From: Acidobacteriota bacterium
Lineage (GTDB): Bacteria; Acidobacteriota; Terriglobia; Bryobacterales; UBA6623
DNA length: 60,303 nt
Reading direction: 5' to 3'
NCBI GenBank assembly: GCA_027624045.1
Contig: JAQBUE010000004.1
Coordinates: forward strand, 1-60,303
Shown here: piece after piece, positions 15,570 to 24,656 of the stretch
Layout: each line of letters begins with the position of its first letter
Numbering within the stretch: the stretch's first letter is position 1
Translations under genes and position numbers: made by a program
The notes under the pieces: generated by a model
Database searches by the model: none
Told to the model about the DNA's origin: nothing
What the model saw: the letters and a program-made list of their open reading frames with translations, nothing else

Positions 15570-15859
15570 TTGTCGACCTCGGGTCCGAGCTGTTGCACAG
15601 CGTCCCAAAGATCAACCGCTCGTTGGGCATTGAGCCAGAACTCGGAGGAATTGCCGAAGAGACGCGAAAGCCGGAGCGCCATCTCGGGGCTCAATGAGCG
15701 GCGCTCGCGAAGCAACTCGTTCACAGTCTGGCGCGAAACGCCCAACGCCCGGGCTAGACCTGAAACCGTGAGGCCGTAGTCGGGCAGGAAATCCTCCCGA
15801 AGCATCTCGCCCGGGTGGATGGGCCGCACCTGCTTATTCCTTGTGTTCGCAATCGCCAT
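15545..15859 (-). CDS. higA: HigA-type antitoxin, XRE family
   Basis: A 104-residue HigA antitoxin. The N-terminal HPGEMLREDFLPDYGLT leads into a helix-turn-helix (SGLARALGVSRQTVNELL, about residues 31-48), then MALRLSRLFGNSSEFWLNAQ. It binds the operator and neutralises HigB. It lies 13 bases downstream of higB in the toxin-first order typical of this family. Its 3' end lies in a 52-bp repeat shared with darG. Confidence 0.93.
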   Translation of the reverse strand: MAIANTRNKQVRPIHPGEMLREDFLPDYGLTVSGLARALGVSRQTVNELLRERRSLSPEMALRLSRLFGNSSEFWLNAQRAVDLWDAVQQLGPEVDKIKPLSAA

Positions 15860-15872
15860 CGGTCACCTCGCC

Positions 15873-16154
15873 TCAGTGATAATCCGTAATCTCGACATCG
15901 TAAGCATCACCGTCAACAAACCGGAAGCAGATGCGCCATTGGTCGTTGATGGCGATGGCGCACTGGCCCTTGCGCTCTCCCCCGAGCCTGTGAAGTCGAT
16001 TTCCGAGGGGAACCTGGAGGTCATCCAAACGCGCCGCCAAATCGATGTACTCAAGCTTTCTCCTCGCTCGCCGCACGATCTCCGGTGGCAAACGGCTTGC
16101 CTCACCATTCGCGAACAGGTTCTGCGTACGCCTGTCCGCAAAGGTCTTGATCAC
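15873..16154 (-). CDS. higB: HigB-type mRNA interferase toxin (RelE superfamily)
   Basis: A 93-residue HigB toxin that would cleave mRNA at the ribosome. It opens MIKTFADRRTQNLFA, and has RRARRKLEYIDLAA, the PLGNRLHRLGGERKGQ strand and the C-terminal AINDQWRICFRF ending in VEITDYH, all usual for the family. The size is normal and basic residues for RNA binding are retained, so activity is likely. It is the first gene of the higBA operon. Confidence 0.93.
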   Translation of the reverse strand: MIKTFADRRTQNLFANGEASRLPPEIVRRARRKLEYIDLAARLDDLQVPLGNRLHRLGGERKGQCAIAINDQWRICFRFVDGDAYDVEITDYH

Positions 16155-16327
16155 AGCCTAACTGTAATTTGTCACGTGACGCTTGTCAATAGGGCCCAAT
16201 GACTCAATGAGGCCGACGATGCGGCTGGTTGGTTGCTTTGCTTGATGGCTTGGTGGCCCAACCCCTCCCTTGCGGTCGGGGCTCGGTGGGTGCTGATATC
16301 CCCGTCGGTGCGCATTGACGACCGCGG

Positions 16328-17254
16328 TCAGATTAGCCGATCTAGATACTGTTTTACGAAGTCGCAGCCGACCTCGGCGATGTAGGCGTCGGTGAGGCGT
16401 TTGGTGATGGGGCCGGGCGTTTGGCCGTCGCCGACCTTGGCGCCGTTGAAGGTGCGCACGCCGGCGATGCAGAGACTCGTGGAGGTCAGGAACATCTCGT
16501 CGGCGGTGGCCGCGTCGAACAGATCGATGTCCCCTTCAATGGCTGAAATGCCGAGCTTGCGCGCGAGATCGAGCGTCATCTGGCGGCTGATGCCGGGAAG
16601 CACAGTACGCTCGCTCGGGGTATAGAGCTTGCCCTCCCTGACCAGAAAGACGTTACTGCCCATGCCCTCGGCGAGATTTCCGTTGGCGTCGAGCAGTACC
16701 GCCCAGCCATCGGGATCGTGCGCTTTCACCGACTGCTCGGCGACGATCATGTTCAGGTAGTTGTGTGTCTTGGCGCGCGGGCTGAGCATGTCCGGCGCGA
16801 TGCGGCGCTGCGGGGGCGTCCACACGTCGAGACCGTCGCGGAACTGACGCGCGCGCGCCTTGAGCGGTAGCGGCGTGCATTCGAAAACCACGTTCGGACC
16901 GCTGTGCTCGGGCACTTCATCGCCGATCGGATCGACGCCACGACTGACGCGCTGGCCGATCCACCAATCGCCGGCCGCGGCGCGCAGATGCTCGTTGCGC
17001 TCGACGATCTGCTCGGACACGTCGATCATCTCTTGCGGACTCATGCCGGGATCGAGCTGCAAATAGCGCAGCGAGCGATAGAAGCGGTCAATGTGCTCCT
17101 TGAGCCGAAAGGCGCGGCCATTGAAGGTGCGCGTCATGTCGAAGACGCCGTCGCCGTACCTCCAGCTTCGGTCGCGGAACGAGATGAGTACCTGATTCTC
17201 AGGCATGAACTTGCCGTTGAACCAGGCGGTGCGGGGATTGGTCGTCTGCGTCAT
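16328..17254 (-). CDS. Class IV aminotransferase (branched-chain/D-amino-acid type)
   Basis: A fold-type IV pyridoxal-phosphate enzyme of 308 residues: NGKFMP, the RDRSWRYGDGVFDMTRTF segment, the lysine in SPRAKTHNYLNM, and the cofactor-binding LAEGMGSNVFLV. Members include branched-chain aminotransferase, D-alanine aminotransferase and aminodeoxychorismate lyase; the sequence alone does not settle which. It is cytoplasmic and transcribed alone, divergent from the aldo/keto reductase gene. Confidence 0.9.
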   Translation of the reverse strand: MTQTTNPRTAWFNGKFMPENQVLISFRDRSWRYGDGVFDMTRTFNGRAFRLKEHIDRFYRSLRYLQLDPGMSPQEMIDVSEQIVERNEHLRAAAGDWWIGQRVSRGVDPIGDEVPEHSGPNVVFECTPLPLKARARQFRDGLDVWTPPQRRIAPDMLSPRAKTHNYLNMIVAEQSVKAHDPDGWAVLLDANGNLAEGMGSNVFLVREGKLYTPSERTVLPGISRQMTLDLARKLGISAIEGDIDLFDAATADEMFLTSTSLCIAGVRTFNGAKVGDGQTPGPITKRLTDAYIAEVGCDFVKQYLDRLI

Positions 17255-17361
17255 GGGAGTCTCCGCTATCCTAACCGTTCCTATCAGCTGGCCGTTCGCC
17301 CCGTCGCCATCAGTCCATTCTAGACTTGCCGAGGTCTCGCGTCATCCGCTAAGGTTCTTGT

Positions 17362-18297
17362 TTGCTCAACAAACGGCGACTGGGGCGAACAGGCCTAGAG
17401 GTTTCCGAGATCTCGCTGGGCTGTGTCGAGATCGGAATTGAATACGGCATCCCTGTCGCGGGCGAACCCCGCCGGCCGGCTGAAGCCGAGGCGGAGCGGC
17501 TGCTGCACACCGCGCTCGATCTTGGCATCAATCATCTCGACACGGCGCGCGCGTACGGCGATAGCGAAGCGATCATCGGACGAGTGCTCAGCGGGCGGCG
17601 CGAGGAGTTCATTCTCACGACGAAGATCCCCGTCCACAAACAACAAGATTTGCCTACAGCCGATTTGAAACAACATTGCCGGGAGTCGCTCGAAACAAGC
17701 TTGCGGGCCTTGCGCACGGACCGCATCGACGTGCTGCTGTTGCATACGGCGGGGCCTGAGATTCTCAAGCGCGAGGACCTTGGCGAGCTGCTGAGCGAGG
17801 CCGGCGCGGGCCGCGTTCGCTCGTTTGGGGCCAGCGTGTATGGGCTTGAGAGTGCGCGAGTCGCGATCGCGTCGGAGTGGTGCGAGTGCGTGCAGATCGC
17901 GTACAGTATCCTTGACCGGCGGCCCGCGGTCGATGTGCTTGACCTGGCGGGCGCGCGGGACGTGGGAGTGGTTGCGCGGTCGGTCTTACTGAAGGGCGCG
18001 CTGACTTGGCGCTACCGGAATCTGCCTGACGAGCTAGAACCTTTGCGCCAGGCGGTTGAAGAAGTCGCGGAGATTGCCGGAGGAGTGCAGGCGTTGCCCG
18101 AACTAGCCTATCGCTACGTGTTGAGTGATAGGGGCATTCAGACGGCTCTGGTGGGCGCGTCGTCGGCTGAGGAAGTTGAACAAGCCGTCGCGTTTGCCGC
18201 GCGAGGCCCGCTCGATGACGATCAGCTTGCCCGCATCCGCGCTATCACGTTGGCCGATCCCGCGGTGCTCGACCCCTCTAGCTGGACCCTTTCGTAA
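17362..18297 (+). CDS. Aldo/keto reductase
   Basis: A (beta/alpha)8 aldo/keto reductase of 311 residues that would use NADPH. Present are RRLGRTGLEVSEISLG, the catalytic Asp and Tyr in HLDTARAYGDSE, the lysine in LTTKIPVHK, and IDVLLLHTAG in place of the usual LHxP. The start is a TTG at 17362 preceded by AAGG; it fits the family N-terminus. It ends five bases before the MFS transporter gene, implying one operon. Confidence 0.87.
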   Translation: MLNKRRLGRTGLEVSEISLGCVEIGIEYGIPVAGEPRRPAEAEAERLLHTALDLGINHLDTARAYGDSEAIIGRVLSGRREEFILTTKIPVHKQQDLPTADLKQHCRESLETSLRALRTDRIDVLLLHTAGPEILKREDLGELLSEAGAGRVRSFGASVYGLESARVAIASEWCECVQIAYSILDRRPAVDVLDLAGARDVGVVARSVLLKGALTWRYRNLPDELEPLRQAVEEVAEIAGGVQALPELAYRYVLSDRGIQTALVGASSAEEVEQAVAFAARGPLDDDQLARIRAITLADPAVLDPSSWTLS

Positions 18298-18302
18298 CCG
18301 TC

Positions 18303-19571
18303 ATGACGACCTCCGCCGATCCCGAACCGGTTGCGACCGAGATCACTGAGGCGATGACGCGCCGTAACGGCGGCATCTATCTGATCAGCTACATGCTGAT
18401 CTACCTGGCGGCGCCGGCGATCTACATCGGTATCGTGCAGGCTGCGTTGATCGATCAACTCGAGGCCAGCGCCACGATGGCGAATCTGCCGTTCTCGGCC
18501 TACAAGTTCGGCTCCTTCGCCCCCATCGTGGTCTCGTGGCTCGTACCCCACCGCTGGGAGAAACAGGTGATTGTTTGGGCCAACGTGATGACGGCGAGTG
18601 TGCTGACTCTCGTTTTCTTGACGCTCATACTGCCCGCGCCGACCTCGATTCGTATCGGCGCTCTGATCTTGCAGGGCCTATTCCAGGGGCTGTCAGGCTC
18701 GACTTCAATGATCTTCCAGTTGCAGTGCCTGACGCGAGGCACGACGAAGGAAGGCCGCATCCGGGTACTGAAGAAGACGTTCACGCTCACGCCGATTGCC
18801 GCTGTCGTTGGGTCGCTGGGCGCGCAGTGGCTGCTCGGTCCGCAATTCACGGGCCTCGACTTTCCGTATGACTTTGCGGCGGTCTACCTGATGGCCATCC
18901 CGTGTATTGCCGGGGTTGCCTTGATCAGCCGCCGTTACGACTTGGCGCCGCTGGCCGACGAGCCCCGGCGGCCTTTCTTTGGACATCTGATCGGCACAGT
19001 GAAGGACTTCGCCGCGTCCCGCTCGCTGACGTTAGCCTGGTTTGCCTACTGGCTTTGGTACTGCACGTTGGCGATCAAGCCGAACTTGTCGCTCTACGCC
19101 CGCGAGGCGATGAATGTCGACCCGCAAGATTACTCCGGAGTGATGATGGCGCTCAGCTTCGGATGCAAGGCGATCGGCGGCTTTGGCTTGGGCTGGCTGG
19201 CGCTGCGCTATGGACTGCGGGCAAGCGCGTTCACAACGTCGGCCCTGCTCGGCATCAGCGTCGTTTGGGCTTGGGGCGTCCCTGGCTTCGCCTACTTGGC
19301 GGCATTCGGATTTCAAGGAGCGGGCGAGCTGGGCGGGACGTATTTTCCGAACTTCGTCGCCGTACTCTCATCCGCCGGCGCGGGCACGCGCAATCTGGCG
19401 CTGATGCAGCTCGCGACGCCGGCGGCTAGTTGGGCCGCGGCGGCGCATGGCGGGTTGGTCGACGCCTGGGGCTTTCCGGCCAGCTTTATTTTCGGCCTCG
19501 CCGCAGCGGTGGTGTCGATGGGACTCGTCTTGTTGATTCACGAACGCGCCGGCGGCAAATCTAAGGCTTAG
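18303..19571 (+). CDS. MFS transporter
   Basis: A 422-residue integral membrane protein with about 12 predicted transmembrane helices (IYLISYMLIYLAAPAIYIGI, then VNVIVWANVMTASVL-like and later GLAAAVVSMGLVLLIHE segments). The pattern fits a major facilitator; no substrate can be read. It follows the aldo/keto reductase gene closely. Its stop overlaps the stop of the convergent amidohydrolase gene by four bases. Confidence 0.78.
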   Translation: MTTSADPEPVATEITEAMTRRNGGIYLISYMLIYLAAPAIYIGIVQAALIDQLEASATMANLPFSAYKFGSFAPIVVSWLVPHRWEKQVIVWANVMTASVLTLVFLTLILPAPTSIRIGALILQGLFQGLSGSTSMIFQLQCLTRGTTKEGRIRVLKKTFTLTPIAAVVGSLGAQWLLGPQFTGLDFPYDFAAVYLMAIPCIAGVALISRRYDLAPLADEPRRPFFGHLIGTVKDFAASRSLTLAWFAYWLWYCTLAIKPNLSLYAREAMNVDPQDYSGVMMALSFGCKAIGGFGLGWLALRYGLRASAFTTSALLGISVVWAWGVPGFAYLAAFGFQGAGELGGTYFPNFVAVLSSAGAGTRNLALMQLATPAASWAAAAHGGLVDAWGFPASFIFGLAAAVVSMGLVLLIHERAGGKSKA

Positions 19572-20566
19572 CTCAGCCCGTAAAGCTCGGCGGCGTTGCC
19601 CCAGAAGATGTCTTCGACCTGAGAATCGCTGAGACGCATCGTGCGGCAAGCGGTCTTCAGCACGCGCAACGATTCCAGCCCGACCAGCGCCGGCCGCAGA
19701 TCCGCGTAGGCTACGTGAAAGTTCGTGTTGGCTTCCGACAGCCACAGGAACGAATCACCGATCGCCACGCAACGGCCCCGTTCATGAGAGACAGGGAAGT
19801 CGCTGCCGTAAAGCAATCGGTCGTGTCCGAGCGCGTCGATGATCGCCTCGAAGGCGCCGCCGTCGGTCACGGCGCTCGTGTCGCACCAAACATTCCGCAG
19901 GCCGCGCAGCGAGCCGATGCCCTCGATGGTGTGATGCGGGTTGAACCCGCGCGCGGCGTGCGCCAGGATGAAGCGCATATTCGGATAGCGCTCGGCGAAA
20001 GTCCGGATGGTTTGCTGGTTGAGCGGGTCGGCCATGGCGCGGGCGCGCACCATGTGCAGCGTGATCGACAGCCCTTCTTCGTGAGCCACGCGGACGTGCT
20101 CTTCGGGCAGAAAACTCTCGACTGTGGCATCGAATGTCGGTTGCTGGGTCGCCCAGACGTGATAGCACTTCAGCCCGGCGAAGCCCTCACGGCGGACCGT
20201 TTCGCGAATGAACTCAGGGTCCATGCCGGGGCGAATTAGCATTTGAGCCCGTGACTGATTGTCGGCGCGAACTTCTTGAGCGAGGAAGGCGTTTGCCGCG
20301 TCCATGTCGAGCTCGGCGTGAGGAAAGCCGAAGAACAGCCCCGAGTAGCGGCGGCCGGGCGTGAGTTCGCTCATCGCCTGGAGATACGACGCTAAGCCCA
20401 CCGAATCGGGTCCGGCGGCGACAATCGCGGGCGAGGCAGCCTGAAAGTGAGCCTTTGCGTAGAGATGGGCGTGGGCGTCGAAGATGCGGTCGGGGACGAA
20501 CGTACTCAGCTCGCGCTCAAACAGCTCGAGGTCGTGATCTTGGGCATCCCACACAGAAGCGGTCAT
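19568..20566 (-). CDS. Amidohydrolase family 2 (TIM-barrel) hydrolase
   Basis: A metal-dependent hydrolase of 332 residues: metal site IFDAHAHLYA near residue 30, FAGLKCYHVWA, the histidine in FILAHAARGFNPHH, and GSDFPVSHERG. It resembles the ACMSD/2-pyrone-4,6-dicarboxylate hydrolase branch of amidohydrolases. It has no signal peptide. It is downstream of the beta-helix and SGNH genes on the same strand (16-base gap), so the three probably form one operon. Confidence 0.82.
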   Translation of the reverse strand: MTASVWDAQDHDLELFERELSTFVPDRIFDAHAHLYAKAHFQAASPAIVAAGPDSVGLASYLQAMSELTPGRRYSGLFFGFPHAELDMDAANAFLAQEVRADNQSRAQMLIRPGMDPEFIRETVRREGFAGLKCYHVWATQQPTFDATVESFLPEEHVRVAHEEGLSITLHMVRARAMADPLNQQTIRTFAERYPNMRFILAHAARGFNPHHTIEGIGSLRGLRNVWCDTSAVTDGGAFEAIIDALGHDRLLYGSDFPVSHERGRCVAIGDSFLWLSEANTNFHVAYADLRPALVGLESLRVLKTACRTMRLSDSQVEDIFWGNAAELYGLS

Positions 20567-20582
20567 TCTCGCTCGTCCCCTT

Positions 20583-21962
20583 TCACTCGTTCTCGCGGCA
20601 TTGATTCTCGCCGATCTGGTTGTCTGACAAGCTGAGGCCGGGTGCGGCCGCGATGCACGCTGACTGCATCCCGAGCCCGGTAATCACGTTGGCCTTGATG
20701 ACGTTGTCGCGTGTATCCGCAGGGCGCTCGGCGCGCTTGCCGAGATAGATGCCGGTGCGAAGCAAGGCGGGCTCGTCGGGCCAGTAATTGCAGCGCGGGT
20801 CGGCTGACGCTTCGCGGCAACCGACGCGATTGAGATTCAGAAACTGGTTGCCGCGCACCTCGTGGCGGCTGCCGATCAAGAACAGCCCACCATAGACCGC
20901 ACCGTCGATAACGTTACCGGTGATCTTGATTTCGACGGACTCCATATCGGGGTTGGCATTGTTCATGATAATGCCGAAATGGCCGAGCGGATAGTCTTCA
21001 AGCGGCCCTTTGTTGACACAGCGGTTGTCGCGGATCTCGCCATGGTGGAACCCATCGAGGTCGATGCACTTGCCATTGAAATCTTCGAACGTGTTCTCGG
21101 CATAGATGGTTTCGTCGGTGTTGCCCGAAGTATCGATCGCGACGGGAAAGCCCTGCCCTTCGATGTCAACCTCTTCGTTGGGATAGCCAATCTTCGAGCC
21201 GCGATTGCGCAAGACCTGAATGCGGGTGGCGTGCCCGACCTGGATGGCGTCGCGCGCGGTCATGCGAAACGTATTGCCCTCGATCAGACCGTCGGAGTTG
21301 CGTGGGGATTCGTAACGCGAGTGCGTCCAGACACCGTTGCCGCGCACATTGTCGAAGACCGAGTCGCGAACCACGAAGTCAGAAGTTCCGTTCTCGAGCA
21401 AGATGCCGCCGGAAGCGTTGTTGCGGCCTTTTTCGTTGAGCGACCCGGAGTCACGGATGCTCACGTTTTCGATGACCACTCCCTTCCCCGCGTTGACGAT
21501 GATGGGATAGTTCGCGATCTCGGCGAAGGTCACGTCGTTGATGCCGAGATCCTGAACATCTTCAAACACCATGCCATTGTTCGAATAGAAATCAAGGAAG
21601 GTGACATTCGACGGCGGCAGGCCGATCCGTTCGTCAACGGAGGCGCGGTGGCCTTCGATCGTGAACCCTGACAGCGTGATCTTGCTCGCCGAACGGAACA
21701 CGAAGACTGCCTTGCCGGCGAAGCGAGGGGTGACGCGGAGGGTCGTGCCCGAGGGGTCGCCGATGATCTCAAGCTCTTGCGCGCCGCTTGGGATTTCGAT
21801 CGGCTCGGAGATCTCGATCACGCCTGGCGCGAGCCGCACCACACCCGTTCCCGCGGCCACGGCCTGGCGAAGTTGGCCCGCGTCTGGAATGCCGCCGCCA
21901 CAAGCGGCTAGTGCCAGCAGCAAGACCGCTGGGACCGCCGCGCAACGTGTCTTGCGGTTCAA
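20583..21962 (-). CDS. Right-handed parallel beta-helix lipoprotein
   Basis: A lipoprotein signal (AVPAVLLLALAACGGG) leads into a 430-residue parallel beta-helix with repeated strand-turn units such as SKITLSGFTIEGHRAS, FVVRDSVFDNVRGNGVW, IQVLRNRGSKIG and HGEIRDNRCVNKG. This is the NosD/pectate-lyase type (PF13229/PF05048). Such proteins bind or cleave polysaccharides at the cell surface; no catalytic residues can be assigned with confidence. It overlaps the upstream SGNH-hydrolase gene by four bases, so they are translationally coupled. Confidence 0.82.
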   Translation of the reverse strand: MNRKTRCAAVPAVLLLALAACGGGIPDAGQLRQAVAAGTGVVRLAPGVIEISEPIEIPSGAQELEIIGDPSGTTLRVTPRFAGKAVFVFRSASKITLSGFTIEGHRASVDERIGLPPSNVTFLDFYSNNGMVFEDVQDLGINDVTFAEIANYPIIVNAGKGVVIENVSIRDSGSLNEKGRNNASGGILLENGTSDFVVRDSVFDNVRGNGVWTHSRYESPRNSDGLIEGNTFRMTARDAIQVGHATRIQVLRNRGSKIGYPNEEVDIEGQGFPVAIDTSGNTDETIYAENTFEDFNGKCIDLDGFHHGEIRDNRCVNKGPLEDYPLGHFGIIMNNANPDMESVEIKITGNVIDGAVYGGLFLIGSRHEVRGNQFLNLNRVGCREASADPRCNYWPDEPALLRTGIYLGKRAERPADTRDNVIKANVITGLGMQSACIAAAPGLSLSDNQIGENQCRENE

Positions 21963-23188
21963 GGGCGCTCCCCGTTTGCGGCCGATCGCGGCAGCCCTTT
22001 GAGGCGGCTCTTCACCATTTCCTGGATATCTTGATGAATGCGCCCCGCCAGCTTCAGGTTCACTTCGTCGAAGACGTGGATGCCATCCCAGTAGTAGTCC
22101 CCGGGCGGCTCGAGATACTCGCCGATGTTCATGAAGATGGCGCCAGGGTGCTCGACGCGCATTTCTTCCACACGCCGGCCGGCTTCGTCGTAGAGAGCGA
22201 TAAAGGCGTCGGTATAGTTAGCGGCCAACTGTTCGTTGCCGAAGAAGCCGCGGTTGAGTTCATCGATGGTAAACGCGCGGTTCGTTCCGCTGGTCGCTTG
22301 CAGCACGAATACGGGCTGGAAACCGTAGACCTTCGAAAGATCGATCACCATCCGCCAATTGGACAGGTACGAATCGACGAAGCTTTTCACGAACTCGGGA
22401 TCGTCGAGGATGTCTTCCGCGTCCATCGCGTAAGGGCCCCGGCCCATGGCTTTCGCCACCGTGTTGGTGGTGGTTGCGGTCTCATCGGCGCCTCGCAAGT
22501 TTTCGCGAACGGCGGCGTAGAGGTAGCTGCGGTTCAAGATCAGGCTGAACAGCGATTCGTCGTAAGCGGCGCGATAGGCGTCCCAAGCTTCCTGCATGGT
22601 CTGAAAGTTGTAGGGGAAGTTCGGCCGCGCTTCATACATCAAAGGCAAGCCGAGATCGTTGTGTCCGTCGTAGAAGATGACGATGTCGGGGTGATAGTTC
22701 ACGACGGTGAACATCAAGTGAACGACGGCTTGGCGCGCGATTGACGATTGGATACCGGCGTTGATGACTTCGATGTCGTAGCCGGGATGCTCTTTGTGAA
22801 GGACTGTCTTCAGCGAACCGGGCAGAGTTGATTCGAATTCACTTGCGATCTCGACGGTCGAGCCGCCCAGCATGGCGACGCGCAACTGCCCCGGCGGCTT
22901 TTGCTTCGGCAGCTTGTAGTCAGGAGAAACGATGCGGAGCCCGTCTTCGTTCGTGTAGTGATGCACCGTCTTGGTATGGCGCGACATCTTGAACGTTTCG
23001 TCGCTCAGATACCGCAAGTTCGCCGGCGGCCGGAACATCACGTACGGATACAGGGTGTTGTAGAACGGCAGATTCCATTTGGGGCCGCCGGTTGAAGCGA
23101 GGTAAACTTCCGCGAGAATCAGCGCCGCGGCGAACGAGCCCGCCACGATGGCCGAGTAACGCCACAATCCTTTGCTACCGATACTCAT
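21959..23188 (-). CDS. Membrane-anchored SGNH/GDSL hydrolase, copy 1
   Basis: One N-terminal transmembrane segment (YSAIVAGSFAAALILAE) precedes an SGNH fold: block I VAMLGGSTVEIAS with the nucleophile, a block III-like IVIFYDGHNDLGLPL, and block V DGIHVFDE with Asp and His. The enzyme would face the periplasm and act on acyl or acetyl esters of glycans or lipids. The ATG at 23188 is chosen because it starts just before the membrane segment and leaves room for the divergent methyltransferase gene. It shares long conserved stretches with the copy at 24657-25868. Confidence 0.82.
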   Translation of the reverse strand: MSIGSKGLWRYSAIVAGSFAAALILAEVYLASTGGPKWNLPFYNTLYPYVMFRPPANLRYLSDETFKMSRHTKTVHHYTNEDGLRIVSPDYKLPKQKPPGQLRVAMLGGSTVEIASEFESTLPGSLKTVLHKEHPGYDIEVINAGIQSSIARQAVVHLMFTVVNYHPDIVIFYDGHNDLGLPLMYEARPNFPYNFQTMQEAWDAYRAAYDESLFSLILNRSYLYAAVRENLRGADETATTTNTVAKAMGRGPYAMDAEDILDDPEFVKSFVDSYLSNWRMVIDLSKVYGFQPVFVLQATSGTNRAFTIDELNRGFFGNEQLAANYTDAFIALYDEAGRRVEEMRVEHPGAIFMNIGEYLEPPGDYYWDGIHVFDEVNLKLAGRIHQDIQEMVKSRLKGLPRSAANGERP

Positions 23189-23263
23189 CGCGTGCGGCCT
23201 GCCGTCTGGGAATGAAGAAGCCGTAAATTGCTTTGCCGAGGATGCTCTGATAGCGTGACCGGT

Positions 23264-24631
23264 ATGGCTCGCGTCGGCGCCAATGACCCCAGCACTCGCG
23301 ACCATTGGCGCGATCTAGCGAAGGACTTCTCTCAAGGCGGATGGTATCACAGCATCGAACTGCCCGACGGGCAGGTGCTGCAGGGCCTTTTGAGCATCGA
23401 GCAGCAAAAGCGGCGACTCGAATATTTCCCCCTGCCGCGGGACCTATCGGGCAAACGCGTGCTCGATATCGGCACTTGGGACGGCTGGTATGCCTTCGAG
23501 ATGGAGCGGCGCGGTGCCGAAGTCATGGCGATCGACAATGTCGAGCAGCCGGCCTTTCACGTGGCGCGTGACCGGCTGAACTCGAAGGTCGAGTACCGCG
23601 TCATGAGCGTCTACGACATCTCGCCTGACGCCATCGGCCGTTTCGACATCGTGCTGTTTTTTGGCGTGCTCTACCACCTGAAGCATCCGTTGTTGGGGCT
23701 CGAGAAAGTTTGCTCGGTTACGAATGACATGGCGTTTGTCGAATCGTACGTCACCGATGAAGCGGCCGGCGGCCCCACGGTGATGGAGTTCTACGAAACC
23801 GACGAACTCGCCACCCAACTCGATAACTGGGTCGGCCCGACGGCGGAATGTCTACTGGCGCTATGCCGCACGGCGGGCTTTCCACGGGTCGAGCCGAGCG
23901 AGATTGTCGAGCAGCGCGCCCATGTCATCTGTAGGCGGCAATGGGAGGCGGTCCCAGAGGGACTGACGGTGGCCGCGCCCCGTATCCATCGCGCGGTGAA
24001 CGGCCTGACACAGCAGCGCACAACTTCGTCGAAGCATGACGACTACCTGACGGCTTGGTTCGACTCAGAAGAGGAAAGCCTGGCGGTCAGCGATGTTTTC
24101 CCCGAGGTCGCCGGCTATGGCGTGCGGCCGCTCTATGTGACGCAGGGGGCGGCCACAACAGAGGCGGTCAAACAGGGGGAAGCCCGGACTTGGCAAGCGG
24201 ACTTCATGGTCCCGAAGGGTATAGACCCCGGTAGACATGGGGTCCGGATTCGAACAAAGAACAGCCCTTACAGCGAGCCCGTGGAGATTTACGTCGACCA
24301 GGAAGAGCCGGTGGCCCGGCCGGAATTACTCAAGCTGGTGGGCGTCGCCGATGCGAAGACGTTTGACGCGAATCGCGTGGTGTTCGCGAATGAGATGTGG
24401 GCGTCGCTGTGGGTACGCGGATTACCCGGCCGTATCTTGCGCGAGCACGTGAAGGTGATGCTCGGAAGCGCCTGCCTTTCGGTCGATTTTCTTTCGGAGC
24501 GGGATGATGAAGGACTGCAGCAACTGAACGTACGCCTGCCCCCTAGTAGTATTCCCGGCGCGTACAAAGTGGCGGTGCGGTGCGGGGGAGTGGAGTCGGA
24601 ACGGGTGGACCTGGAAGTGGTTGGCGCCTAG
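23264..24631 (+). CDS. SAM-dependent methyltransferase with C-terminal beta domain
   Basis: Residues 15-220 are a class I methyltransferase of the CmoB/DUF1698 type: SAM motif I VLDIGTWDGWYAFEMERRG, acidic motif II AEVMAIDNV, then FDIVLFFGVLYHLKHP. CmoB-like proteins modify tRNA, but this one carries an additional region (about 240-455) of beta-rich sequence in two similar-looking blocks, which is unlike CmoB and more like sugar or surface-glycan methyltransferases. It sits between two SGNH hydrolase genes on the opposite strand. Substrate unknown. Confidence 0.8.
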   Translation: MARVGANDPSTRDHWRDLAKDFSQGGWYHSIELPDGQVLQGLLSIEQQKRRLEYFPLPRDLSGKRVLDIGTWDGWYAFEMERRGAEVMAIDNVEQPAFHVARDRLNSKVEYRVMSVYDISPDAIGRFDIVLFFGVLYHLKHPLLGLEKVCSVTNDMAFVESYVTDEAAGGPTVMEFYETDELATQLDNWVGPTAECLLALCRTAGFPRVEPSEIVEQRAHVICRRQWEAVPEGLTVAAPRIHRAVNGLTQQRTTSSKHDDYLTAWFDSEEESLAVSDVFPEVAGYGVRPLYVTQGAATTEAVKQGEARTWQADFMVPKGIDPGRHGVRIRTKNSPYSEPVEIYVDQEEPVARPELLKLVGVADAKTFDANRVVFANEMWASLWVRGLPGRILREHVKVMLGSACLSVDFLSERDDEGLQQLNVRLPPSSIPGAYKVAVRCGGVESERVDLEVVGA

Positions 24632-24656
24632 CCAACGGGCACGGCATGCCGCGCCC

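Noticed and set aside
16255..16300. GC-rich CCCC...GGGG possible terminator between higB and the class IV aminotransferase
   Set aside because: Stem is short and imperfect and no T-tract follows on either strand.
18303..19571. MFS gene as an AmpG-like muropeptide permease
   Set aside because: The membrane topology fits a generic MFS protein, but no AmpG-specific motif was recognised.
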